DNA of 11,510 bases from CAVPRW01 sp046727435 [NCBI: bacterium] (GTDB lineage Bacteria; Tectomicrobia; Entotheonellia; J063): positions 1-11,510 of the forward strand of contig JBKPCR010000161.1 in NCBI GenBank assembly GCA_046727435.1. The letters are read 5' to 3'. This document shows positions 1 through 7,126 of this stretch, in pieces. The notes beneath the pieces are model-generated. The model was not told the origin of the DNA. It saw only the letters and a list, made by a program, of their open reading frames with translations, and made no database searches. The position numbers and the translations under genes are program-made. Every line of letters begins with the position of its first letter. The stretch's first letter is position 1.

Positions 1-1
1 T

Positions 2-454
2 CTGTTGGTGGATACCCTGGGCTTGTTGATTGTCGTCTTGATCACGAGTGCAGGGCTGGATGATGGTGTGGCAGCACCACAACGGCTCCAGCTGATCGAG
101 GCGACAGATGTGCCCCGTCTCGAAACGAGATTTGCCGACAACAAGTCTCATCATCAGGCGCTTCACACATGGATGAGAGCACATCGCCCCACGTGGCGAA
201 TCGAGGTCAAGACGCGTCCGGAAGGGGCCACAGGGTGCACTCCACTGCAGAAACGTGGGGTGGTGGAGCGTACCAACGCGTGGAACGGTCGCTATCGGCG
301 CCATAGCAACGACGATGAACGGAAACCCGAGTCGAGTGCTGCGATGATCGACATGAGCAACATGCATTTGATGCGGCGCAGACTCACTTCACACTGCCGA
401 CCTGAATTCCATGACAGAAGCGTTACTGCAGACTCTCTGAAATTGGCGTCCTGA
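2..454 (+). pseudogene. IS5-family transposase, C-terminal fragment
   Basis: The frame is open from the window edge, so the N-terminal part lies outside. The translation follows the C-terminal half of IS5-type DDE transposases: VDTLGLL near the start, the FADNKSHH stretch in place of the usual ADGGY motif around the second catalytic Asp, then VVERTNAWNGRYRR, which carries the catalytic Glu of the family VVERTFAWLGRYRR motif, followed by the helix ending in MHLMRRRL. Several motif residues are off consensus (NKSHH, the Asn residues in NAWNG), and about 35 residues run past the usual family end, so this is probably a decayed copy whose stop lies in flanking DNA. The element ends about where the next gene begins in mid-protein (around 441-465), suggesting that it caused that truncation. 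I could not define its terminal inverted repeat. Confidence 0.75.
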
Positions 455-473
455 ATTTCCGGATAGCCTCTTA

Positions 474-2714
474 GTGCAGTATGGCCTGCCACCGGCGGAG
501 GCGGTGCCCCTCTTCGCCGCCCTCCTCTCCCTGCCACTGGGGACCGACTATGCCCCCTTACAGGTGTCGTCCGAGCAGCAGAAGCAGCAGACGCTGCATG
601 CCCTCCTCACGATCCTGTTGCGCATTGCCGCCCAGCAGCCGGTGCTGTTCGTCATGGAAGACCTGCATTGGGTGGACCCCTCAACACTGGAGCTCCTGAC
701 CCTCCTGGTCGATCAAGGCCCCACCGCCCGCATCCTGGCACTCTTCACCTGTCGCCCCGACTTCAGTCCACCCTGGACGGGACGCGCGCACGTCACGCAG
801 GTGACGCTCAGTCGCTTACCGCGGCGGCAGGCCGCCGAGCTGACCGGCCGGGTGGCGCACGGGAAGTCCCTGCCACCCGAGGTGCTCGAGCAGGTGGTGG
901 CCAAGACCGATGGGGTGCCACTGTTTGTGGAAGAGCTGACGAAGATGGTGCTGGAGTCTGGCCTGCTGCAGGAACAGGCGGAGCGCTATGAGCTGACAGG
1001 CCCTCTACCCCCGCTGGCGATACCTGCTACGCTGCATGATTCGCTCATGGCACGACTGGATCGCCTGGCGACGGTGAAGGCGCTGGCGCAACTCGGGGCC
1101 ACCCTGGGGCGCGAGTTTGCCTATGACCTGCTGCAGGCCGTCTCGCCCTGGGACGAGGACACCGTGCACCGGGGGCTGCAGCAGTTGGTGGCGGCAGAGT
1201 TCCTGTACCAGCTGGGGCTCCCGCCGCAGGCGACCTACCGCTTCAAACATGCGCTGATCCAGGAGGCGGCCTACCAATCGTTGCTGCGGAGCACGCGGCA
1301 GCAGTACCATCAGCGCATCGCCCAGGTCTTAGAAGCGCACTTTCCGGAGACCGCCGAGACGCAACCCGAATGGTTGGCGCACCATTACACGCAGGCGGGC
1401 CTGAGTGCGCAGGCCATCCCCTACTGGCAGAGGGCGGGTCAGCGCGCCCTCCAGCGCTCGGCCTATGTGGAAGCCATTGGGCACCTGAGCAAGGGACTGG
1501 AGGTGCTCACCACCCTGCCCGACACGTCCAAGCGCAGCCAGCAAGAGCTTGTCTTACAGACCATGCTTGGTCCGGCATTGATGAATATTAAGGGCCAAGC
1601 GGCACCGGAAGTCGAACAGACCTACGCCCGCGCGCGAGAGCTGTGCCGACAGATCGGCGACGCTCCGCAGCTCTTCCCGGTGCTGTGGGGGCTGTGGTAC
1701 TTCTATGTGGTGCGGGCGGAGTTGCAGACGGCGCGGGAGCTGCTCCCCCAGCTCCTCAGCCTGGCGCAACGGGGCCAAGACTCGGCGCTGCTCCTGGCGG
1801 CCCACCGGTCACTGGGGCAGAACTTGACCTTCCTGGGCGAGTTACTCCCGGCCCGCACCCATCTGGAACAAGGGATGGCCCTCTATGATCCCCTGCAGCA
1901 CCGCGCGCTTGCCCTGCGGTACGGCCAGGACCTGAAGGTGGTGTGTCAATCCTGGGCCGCGTTGGTGCTATGGCTGCTGGGGTATCCGGACCAGGCGCTG
2001 CAGACAGGTCATGCGGCGATCGCGCTCGCCCAGGAATTGGCGCACTCCTACAGCCTCATCTATGCCCTTAATTGGGTGACCATGCTCCATCTCTGCCGCC
2101 GCGAGAGGCAAGCGGCCCAAGAGCGGGCAGAGGGGGTGCTGGCCATCGGTCGCGAGTACGGCATCGCGATGTTCACGGCGTCTGGAACGCTCTGGCAGGG
2201 CTGGGGGCTAGCGACACAGGCCCACCTATCCGGCAAGGCGGGAGAAGAGGGCATGGCCCAAATGCGCCAAGGGCTGGCCGCTTGGCGGGCGACGGGGGCC
2301 GGCGTGTTCCAGCCGTATTACCTGGCCTTGCTCGCTGAGGCGTATGGAGCGGGTGGACAGGTCGAGAAGGGACTTAACGTGCTGGCCGAGGCGCTAACGA
2401 TGGTAGAGAAAACGGCGGAGCGCTACTGGGAGGCGCAGCTGCATCGGCTCACCGGTGAGTTGGTGCTGCGGCAGGCTGCCCCTAACCAACGCCAGGCAGA
2501 AACTTGCTTTATTCAAGCCCTGGCTGTGGCTCGCCGTCAGCAGGCGAAGTCGCTGGAGGTGCGGGCCGCCACGAGTCTCGCTCTCCTATGGCAGCAGCAG
2601 GGCAAACGTGCCGAAGCGCGCGAGCTGCTGGTTCCGATCTACGGCTGGTTCACCCAGGGCTTTGACACCGCTGACCTGCAGGAGGCGAAGGCACTACTGG
2701 AGGAGTTGTCATGA
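474..2714 (+). CDS. AAA-type ATPase with C-terminal TPR repeats, 5'-truncated (adenylate-cyclase-associated ATPase type)
   Basis: This is the C-terminal portion of the large signalling ATPases that often follow a class III adenylate/guanylate cyclase domain and end in TPR repeats. From the GTG at 474, residues 57-66 (VLFVMEDLHW) are a Walker B strand with the DLHW signature of this family, followed by the ELLTLLVD helix and the TCRPDF sensor region. DGVPLFVEELTKMV lies near residue 150, and YRFKHALIQEAAYQSLL near residue 260 marks the winged-helix-like end of the ATPase module. From about residue 300 to the end come helical TPR-like repeats rich in Ala, Leu and Gln. There is no P-loop and no cyclase domain. 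The frame stays open upstream to 441, and family-like sequence (DSLLVQYGLPPAEAVPLF) starts near 462, so the cut is near 455-465, exactly where the IS5-family fragment ends. Without Walker A it should not hydrolyse ATP. The 2.2 kb frame is otherwise clean, so the damage may be recent or a truncated scaffold may persist. Confidence 0.85.
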   Translation: MQYGLPPAEAVPLFAALLSLPLGTDYAPLQVSSEQQKQQTLHALLTILLRIAAQQPVLFVMEDLHWVDPSTLELLTLLVDQGPTARILALFTCRPDFSPPWTGRAHVTQVTLSRLPRRQAAELTGRVAHGKSLPPEVLEQVVAKTDGVPLFVEELTKMVLESGLLQEQAERYELTGPLPPLAIPATLHDSLMARLDRLATVKALAQLGATLGREFAYDLLQAVSPWDEDTVHRGLQQLVAAEFLYQLGLPPQATYRFKHALIQEAAYQSLLRSTRQQYHQRIAQVLEAHFPETAETQPEWLAHHYTQAGLSAQAIPYWQRAGQRALQRSAYVEAIGHLSKGLEVLTTLPDTSKRSQQELVLQTMLGPALMNIKGQAAPEVEQTYARARELCRQIGDAPQLFPVLWGLWYFYVVRAELQTARELLPQLLSLAQRGQDSALLLAAHRSLGQNLTFLGELLPARTHLEQGMALYDPLQHRALALRYGQDLKVVCQSWAALVLWLLGYPDQALQTGHAAIALAQELAHSYSLIYALNWVTMLHLCRRERQAAQERAEGVLAIGREYGIAMFTASGTLWQGWGLATQAHLSGKAGEEGMAQMRQGLAAWRATGAGVFQPYYLALLAEAYGAGGQVEKGLNVLAEALTMVEKTAERYWEAQLHRLTGELVLRQAAPNQRQAETCFIQALAVARRQQAKSLEVRAATSLALLWQQQGKRAEARELLVPIYGWFTQGFDTADLQEAKALLEELS

Positions 2715-2803
2715 CCGTGGCCATCATCGCGGCTCCCACCGCCAGAGAAGGTCAACTGTGTGGGCCGACGGTAGCGCTAGCAGCTCGGGTGAGCGGAACG
2801 TGA

Positions 2804-3012
2804 CGCAGGCGTTCTGCCCATAATGTGCTCCTCCTCGGTCCCCCCGGGGCAGGCAAGTCGATGCTGGCACGGCGGCTCACCCCCATCCTGCCAGCCATGA
2901 CGCTCGCCGAAGCCATTGAGACCACACACATCCACAGCGTCGCTGGCCTCACCGGCGACCGCACCGGCTTGGTCACCACCCGCCCATTTCGCGCCCCTCA
3001 TCATACCATTTT
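2804..3012 (+). pseudogene. comM: ComM/YifB-type Mg-chelatase-like ATPase, internal fragment
   Basis: About 70 codons match the ATPase core of ComM/YifB, a helicase-like AAA+ protein used in natural transformation. [18 protein letters not shown] contains an intact Walker A motif. It is followed by [20 protein letters not shown], then IHSVAGL and [10 protein letters not shown], all landmarks of the family in the right order. A TGA at 2801 closes the frame just upstream, and the usual residues before HNVLL are missing. Downstream, the match stops right after APHHTI (about 3010), where the family would continue with the Walker B region. Both sides are therefore broken, and only a relic of a roughly 500-residue protein remains. 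Confidence 0.8.
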
Positions 3013-3234
3013 AAATGTAGGCATGATCATCGGGAGTCTTGTAAAAGACGTTACGTGGCTCTCTCGGTAGCAAAAGCTCTCTCGCGTATGCAGAGGCGGG
3101 CGACGGAGATTTTTTACAAACAGCAGCGCATGCCCCCACGACTGATGGTCGAGCTGTCGCGAACGTACAACGACGTGCTTCTCCCGGATGAACGATCGGA
3201 GTGCCGCCACCATGCGCGCCTAATCCTATGCTAG
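3013..3234 (+). pseudogene. Unidentified coding-like remnant downstream of the comM break
   Basis: This frame stays open without a natural start to the TAG at 3232. It reads as a plausible basic, helical protein segment ([20 protein letters not shown], then RMPPRLMVELSRTYNDVLLP). It begins exactly where comM similarity ends, so it may belong to the DNA that interrupted comM, perhaps an insertion element. I do not recognise the family. The evidence is the protein-like composition of this one frame only; it could be a chance open frame. Confidence 0.3.
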
Positions 3235-3453
3235 CCGCTTGATGAGTATGTCGTGACCGTGGCCTGTTGTTGATCGGGTTATGCATACATTCCACCTGCC
3301 CCTCTCAAAGACTGGGCTTTGTATCGCGATGAAGAACCGACCCAAAACTGACAACAGGCTTGACCTATACGCCCACGACACTTCTGATGATCCGGGCATA
3401 TCTCATCCGAGCCGCGCCACTCCTCATTATGCCACCAAATGCAATGTAAAATT
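3235..3453. other. Unassigned spacer
   Basis: No convincing gene, repeat or RNA was seen here. Short open frames exist on both strands but none has a family-like motif or a good start. It separates the comM-junction remnant from the IS110 fragment, and its right edge (about 3454-3460) is where similarity to the 10239-11187 IS110 copy begins. Confidence 0.4.
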
Positions 3454-3812
3454 GCGCCCGTCCCCCCCAGATCGTCCGGCTGCCCCGGAGCGTGCCACGA
3501 TCCCAGTTCAACGGGGCCACCCCGACCAGGGCAGCCAGCCGCTGGCGGCTCAGCGTGCCCAACGCCGGCAGGTCGAGCCGCAGCGTGCGTGTACAGACCG
3601 GGCCAATGCCGGGGACGCTGCGGAGCAGGTCCTCGCGTGCCCGCCATACCGGACTCGTCCGCAGCGTCGTGTCGAGGTCGTCGTCCAGCGCCGCCAGCCG
3701 GGTGTTGAGCCAGGTGCTATGGGCCTGGATGTCGGTCTGGAGCCGTAGGGGGACACTGCCGAGGCGGTTTTGTTCGGCTGTCCGCATGGCGACCAGTTGC
3801 CGCCGCCGCCAC
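3454..3812 (-). pseudogene. IS110-family transposase, internal fragment (partial copy of the element at 10239-11187)
   Basis: Read on the minus strand, this matches the second IS110 copy in the window closely at both DNA and protein level, aligning with about 10441-10792. It holds [10 protein letters not shown], the coiled helix [12 protein letters not shown], and the Tnp_20 domain landmarks [22 protein letters not shown] and [14 protein letters not shown]. It lacks the N-terminal RuvC-like DEDD domain and the last part of the C-terminal domain: after GGRA the sequence becomes unrelated, and before WRRRQLVAM it switches to the frame starting at 3863. As in the other copy, the position before the Gly in the RDxG motif is Arg. 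Both ends are lost, so it cannot move by itself. Confidence 0.85.
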
Positions 3813-3863
3813 GATCGAGGGGTAGTCTAATCCTTGGGTGAACTCATAGGTTGTCGTAGCCAT
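3813..3863 (-). CDS. Start of an unknown gene, cut by the IS110 fragment
   Basis: An ATG at 3863 with a strong Shine-Dalgarno (AAAGGAG at 3876-3870, six bases upstream) opens a frame beginning MATTTYEFTQGLDYPSIV. It then runs into the IS110 remnant at about 3812 out of the transposase frame. I do not recognise this N-terminus. Immediately upstream, a 16-residue open frame (3913-3863, MSQAVNGRVPIPERSH) ends in TGATG overlapping the start by one base, which could be a leader peptide or chance. The gene begins about 75 bases downstream of the attC-like core at 3944-3938, the normal position for a cassette-borne gene, so it may be the first codons of a lost cassette gene. Confidence 0.4.
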
Positions 3864-3937
3864 CAGTGACTCCTTTCTGGAATGGGAACCCTTCCATTGA
3901 CTGCCTGCGACATTCCGTCTTCTCCCTTCGGCTATGC

Positions 3938-3995
3938 GCCGAACGGCTCCGGCATCAGCCGCGCGGGGTACCGCGTCGGCTGATGCCGTGGTGAG
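3938..3995 (-). repeat. attC-like recombination site, partial (apical hairpin plus one core site)
   Basis: On the plus strand the core GCCGAAC (3938-3944; GTTCGGC on minus) precedes a long hairpin. Arm GGCATCAGCCG (3951-3961) pairs with CGGCTGATGCC (3977-3987), and CGCGG (3962-3966) pairs with CCGCG (3971-3975) around the loop GGTA, with a single unpaired T at 3976. The site at 9464-9522 has the same CGCGG-loop-CCGCG-T top and the same core, so the two look homologous. The second core (R'') expected near 3995-4010 is not visible; it may have been displaced by the IS110 relic that starts nearby. Orientation matches the cassette array to the right. No T-run follows on either strand, so it is not an intrinsic terminator. 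Confidence 0.55.
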
Positions 3996-4289
3996 CTTGC
4001 ACAACACCCTTCGATGCTGTGACGTGTGGACGAAACTTGGGGCTTCGGGTGCGGTGTGGCATCGCGGACGTCGACGCGGATCGGCACGCTCAGGCCGACG
4101 CTTCCTGGGTGCTTGCTAGGCCCGTGGGTTCGCAGGGCTCCGGTGCCCTGGCGGTGACGTGTGTGGTGGCCGGCGCTTCATCCGCCGGTGCTGAAGACCT
4201 CGACCCCGTGTGAGAGACGCTCCTCCCGCTCCGCACCCGGGCCGAACCGCGCCCGTGCCCGTCATGCGACGAACACCGACAGGACGCCG
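3996..4289 (+). other. GC-rich non-coding leader of the decayed IS110 element (possible bridge-RNA region)
   Basis: No gene is supported here. The stretch lies between the attC-like hairpin and the start of the IS110 transposase relic. In IS110-group elements this upstream non-coding part carries the bridge RNA, so a relic of that RNA could be here. A small hairpin (GCCGGCG near 4169 with CGCCGGT near 4183) is visible, but I could not identify guide loops. The left end of the element is not defined. Confidence 0.35.
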
Positions 4290-5687
4290 ATGCCCCACAC
4301 CCGCAAACAACCGGCGACACGCCCACGGCCCCCTGCTCCGACCGCTGGACTGCCGCCGCTGAATCGCCAGGCCGCCGGGAGCGCTGGGGGCCGTGCCGAG
4401 CTCGACGGCGCCGTGCCCCCGGAGCGCTCGCCAGCGCCCGGGCGCCGGTGTGCTCGCGTGACGGCCGACCTCCAGGCCGTGGCCGACTGGCTCCACGCCG
4501 GCCACCTCGAGATCGTGGTCATGGAACGCACGGGGGTGTATGGGATCCCCCGCTGCCACATCCTGGAAGCGCGCGGTGTGGCCGTCCCCTTGGTCAACGC
4601 CCGCCACGCCAACAACCTGCCCGGCCGCACACCCGATAGCGCCGACGGCCAGGGGCGCCAAACACGCCACCCCTGCGGGCGGCGCCACAGCGTTGGCCGT
4701 CCCCCCGATGACCTCTGGGTATGACGGTCCTCCCGGCGCCAGCGCGATCCCCGCATCAGCGCCGCGACCACCGGCCTCCAGCCCAGGCCAAAGGCCCTCA
4801 CCGCCATGCACGTCCACCTCGCCACTGTCCTCAGTGCCAGCAGCGGCGTGACGGGCCTGGCCATGCTCCGCGCGCTCCTGGCCGGCGCACGCGACCCGGC
4901 CAGGCTCGCCGCCTTCAAAGATGACCGCCTCACAGCTCGCCCCCACACCCTCGCCAAACCTCTGAAGGGCAACGGGCGCGCAGCGTGGCGCTGTCATCTG
5001 CGTCAGGCACGCGCGCGCGACGCCTGTGACCAGCAGCACAGCGCCGCGTGCGACACCCAGCTCGCGGCCCACCTCCTCCCCGTTGACCGTCAGCTCGAGA
5101 GCTCAGCCCCGCCTCGGCCCAGCCCGCAGCGGCGGCCGCAGAACGCCGGACGCCACGAGCCGCCCGTTGATCGACACACCCCACGCTCCCGCCTCAGGGG
5201 CGTCGACTTGACCCGCCTCGACGGCCTCGAGGGGCTCACGGCCCCAACCCTCATGGCCGAGCTCGGCCTGGCTAGGAGCCGGTGGAAGCGCGAAAACCAC
5301 TGCGCCTCGTGGCGCGGCTGATGTCCTGACACCCGTCTCAGCGGGGGCACAGGGCGCACACACGGGACCCGCGACGTGGTCAACCGCGCGGCGGAGGCCC
5401 TGCGCCTGGCGGCTCACAACCGGCTGCCCAGCCAACGCGCGCTGGGGGCTCACGATCGCCGCCTGCGAGCCCGCCTTGGTGCGCCCAAAGCCATCACCGC
5501 CAGGGCGCACACACGCGCCCGTCTGGTCTACCGCCTGCGCAAATTTGGCCCACCATACGTCGACAACGGCATGGAACATGATGACGCCCGATTCCGTCAG
5601 CACCGGCTCCAGTGGCTCCAACGCCAGGCCCGAGAAGTGAATCTCCAACTCGTTCCGAATCAACCGGTGCCTTCACCAGTTTCTTGA
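4290..5687 (+). pseudogene. IS110-family transposase (second type), full length but inactivated by substitutions
   Basis: One frame runs from ATG 4290 to TGA 5687 (465 codons, near the usual size of about 400-460) with only two internal stops, TGA at 4722 and 5319, and no frameshift. Family landmarks appear in order: LNRQAAG near the start, TADLQAVADWL, MERTGVYGIP (family MESTGVYWIP), LEARG, LVNARH, the D..D pair at 4635 and 4644, ALTAMHVHL, VLSASSGVTGLAMLRA, GVDLTRLDG, NRAAEALRLAA and RLRARLGAPKAIT. The first catalytic Asp of the DEDD tetrad (family GIDVG) reads GSAGG, with GCT at 4383, so the RuvC-like site is broken. Most departures from the family are explained by T-to-G or A-to-C changes (see findings). 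It is a different subtype from the two minus-strand IS110 copies in the window. Large antisense frames over it are shadows of high GC. Confidence 0.85.
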
Positions 5688-5720
5688 GAGGCGGGCATCA
5701 GGAACTTGGCCTGCCGAGGG

Positions 5721-6140
5721 CTATCCGACTGCACTTTGCTCGAGCACAAAATCTTGTCCAGGAGCCACCGCCTGGAGCAGCTCCGAGAGCTTTTCCACGG
5801 TTGGCGCTGACGTCCCACGTTCGTATCGAGCATACGCGTTGCGTGACTTGGCTCCCAGACGCTCGGCGGCCTCGGCTAAGGACAGACCGCTCCGCTCCCG
5901 TTGTCGGCGCAGTAACAGGCCGATCAGGCTGCGCATATCGGAGGCACTCACCTCGAACTCCCCATACTGTCTTGGGTGCACGTCTACCGCAAACCCGGGG
6001 CGGTTTACCAAGGTTTCGAGTAAGTCCTTGGCCATGGCCAAGGCCTCCGTCCGCGTGCGGCCCTGAGTCATCGCGTGTAGAATCGGCACTTCGGCCAGCC
6101 AAAACCTTCCGTCTTTGTACACTTTCCCATGGAATCGCAT
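5721..6140 (-). CDS. hicB: HicB-family antitoxin with C-terminal helix-turn-helix
   Basis: This is the antitoxin and autorepressor of a type II HicAB toxin-antitoxin pair. Residues 1-65 form the HicB-like partial RNase H fold: a short VYKDGRFWLAEVP strand pair, then TQGRTRTEALAMAKDLLETL, the usual GxTxxEAxxNA-like helix. Residues 76-125 are an XRE/Cro-type helix-turn-helix (LGLSLAEAAERLG-like, then NAYARYERG and SAPTVEKLSELLQAV), which would bind the operator upstream of hicA. The 139-residue length is normal. It starts two bases after the hicA stop on the same strand, so the two are co-transcribed and probably translationally coupled, with the toxin first as is usual for HicAB. Confidence 0.88.
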   Translation of the reverse strand: MRFHGKVYKDGRFWLAEVPILHAMTQGRTRTEALAMAKDLLETLVNRPGFAVDVHPRQYGEFEVSASDMRSLIGLLLRRQRERSGLSLAEAAERLGAKSRNAYARYERGTSAPTVEKLSELLQAVAPGQDFVLEQSAVG

Positions 6141-6142
6141 GG

Positions 6143-6319
6143 TTAGTTCTTCCCTGTGACTCGTCGCAGAATCGTTTGGGCGAGTTTTTCGTTTATCTCC
6201 ACATGACGCGGAATCGCTTCCTCACGCGTCCCATCTGTCCAGACATCATGCCGTTTGCCGTGACGCAGAAACCTCCAGCCAAGCTGACGTAGGGTTCGCT
6301 CCAGGGCTCGTTTCTTCAT
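6143..6319 (-). CDS. hicA: HicA-family mRNA interferase toxin
   Basis: This 58-residue protein (MKKRALERTLRQLGWRF...) has the double-stranded RNA-binding-like HicA fold: a first helix, GWRFLRHGKRHDVW carrying the catalytic His in the family G-[ST]-H position, and the terminal RHVEINEKLAQTIL helix. HicA cleaves mRNAs during translation and is neutralised by HicB. I chose ATG 6319 over the upstream GTG at 6334 because family proteins start with this MKxxxLxRxLxxxGW pattern and a promoter -10 overlaps the longer start. There is no Shine-Dalgarno; the ATG sits at the predicted transcription start, pointing to a leaderless message. Confidence 0.88.
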   Translation of the reverse strand: MKKRALERTLRQLGWRFLRHGKRHDVWTDGTREEAIPRHVEINEKLAQTILRRVTGKN

Positions 6320-6325
6320 ACATCT

Positions 6326-6354
6326 ACTGTACACCTATACGTGTACACTCGCAA
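6326..6354 (-). promoter_or_regulatory. hicAB promoter and inverted-repeat operator
   Basis: A perfect inverted repeat, TGTACAC (6328-6334), six bases, GTGTACA (6341-6347), lies just upstream of hicA and fits the dyad expected for a HicB helix-turn-helix dimer. On the minus strand, TTGCGA (6354-6349) and TACAGT (6331-6326) are 17 bases apart and make a plausible sigma70-type promoter overlapping the repeat. The -10 ends six bases before the hicA ATG. The repeat is seen directly; promoter and repressor binding are inferred. Confidence 0.6.
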
Positions 6355-6622
6355 GAGCCGCCTCTTTCAGCAGCCAAACGGCTTAGCGTTGAACGGCACT
6401 GCATCGATTGCTCGGTAAAGTACTCAGACCGATTCTAGCCTTCAAAAACGCTCCGATCTTGCTCTCTGCTATGCGGCATCCGCTACAACGCCTTTGCCTC
6501 GGCAGGCCGTATGGGTACAGTACAAATATTACCGATTTAGTCTGGGATAAGTCTTAACAAGACGAGCTGTCAGCGGTAACATCCAGTCTAGTTAATACCA
6601 CCATTACTAAAGGAGGGAACCG
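6355..6622. other. Intergenic region between divergent hicAB and the 6623 gene
   Basis: No gene or RNA was recognised. Base composition is lower in GC than the flanking cassette and IS DNA. It should contain the promoter for the plus-strand gene at 6623, but I could not choose between weak candidates. A short GCCAAAC/GTTGAAC pair at 6373-6394 is too small to be an attC. Confidence 0.4.
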
Positions 6623-7126
6623 ATGTCCAACCACACGACTGATGCTCGGTCAAATGGCTCAACGTCAAAGGACGCTCCCCCCACCCCGTCGCGTCAGAAG
6701 AGTGCCCCTCACCCGCGCTATCCCTTCAAGCAAGCCGAAGAACTTGCTAAGAGCACATTTGAGATGGGCGCGCGCCGTTATGATCAGGAAAGAGTTGCAC
6801 AGGCTGCTGGATATAAGGGCGTCGAAAATGGCTCATATAGGAGCCTGAGGGCATCCGCGAACCATTTTGAACTAACTGTGAGCGAAGGCGACCGTCACAT
6901 ATCAGTGACAGAGCCTTGGATCCAGGTGTTCAACTCAGAAGATCCACAACCGTTACGCCAAGCTCGGCAGGAAGCCATGCTCAAGCCGGAGTTATATCGG
7001 CAGTTGATGGAAGATTACGCCGATCGGATGCTTCCCAGTGCGGAAAAGCTGGCGAGAGATCTGCATCTTACCCAGCGCTACGGTATTCTACGAGATGCCG
7101 CAGAGGTAGCAGCAAGGCTTTTCTAG
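6623..7126 (+). CDS. Conserved-type protein of unknown function, N-terminal part (probable frameshift at the end)
   Basis: ATG 6623 follows a very strong Shine-Dalgarno (AAGGAGGG, 6610-6617). The first 30 residues are polar and low-complexity. From about residue 35, YPFKQAEELAKSTF, then QERVAQAAGYKGVENGSYRS and a basic helix, look like a winged-helix-type DNA-binding module reminiscent of DUF5343-like proteins. LRQARQEAMLKPELYRQLM and AEKLARDLHLTQRYGI form a following helical segment. The frame ends at TAG 7124 in the middle of AARLF, but the -1 frame continues smoothly as LDSAHYAGLVD, so the natural protein almost certainly extends further. The family link is from memory and weak. It is divergent from hicAB and convergent with the DUF5615 gene, and is not oriented like the cassette genes. 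Confidence 0.6.
   Translation: MSNHTTDARSNGSTSKDAPPTPSRQKSAPHPRYPFKQAEELAKSTFEMGARRYDQERVAQAAGYKGVENGSYRSLRASANHFELTVSEGDRHISVTEPWIQVFNSEDPQPLRQARQEAMLKPELYRQLMEDYADRMLPSAEKLARDLHLTQRYGILRDAAEVAARLF

Noticed and set aside
2711-2803. A 30-codon frame starting at the ATGA overlapping the ATPase stop.
   Set aside because: No recognisable motif and no separate Shine-Dalgarno; the ATGA overlap alone does not support a gene.
3951-3987. Strong hairpin read as an intrinsic terminator.
   Set aside because: No T-run follows on either strand, and its tip matches the attC-like site at 9464-9522 down to the single unpaired base.
4116-5072. Long minus-strand frames of 318 and 236 codons opposite the IS110 relic.
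   Set aside because: They are antisense shadows in very GC-rich DNA, without family motifs or good starts, while the plus frame shows IS110 landmarks throughout.
4722-5321. Two in-frame TGA codons at family Leu positions in the long IS110 frame could mean TGA recoding.
   Set aside because: Several intact genes in the window end at TGA (the ATPase, DUF433 and DUF5615 genes), and the same T-to-G pattern explains both stops as mutations of TTA.
6373-6394. GCCAAAC ... GTTGAAC pair as another attC upstream of hicA.
   Set aside because: The span is 22 bases, too short for an attC, and there are no internal arms.
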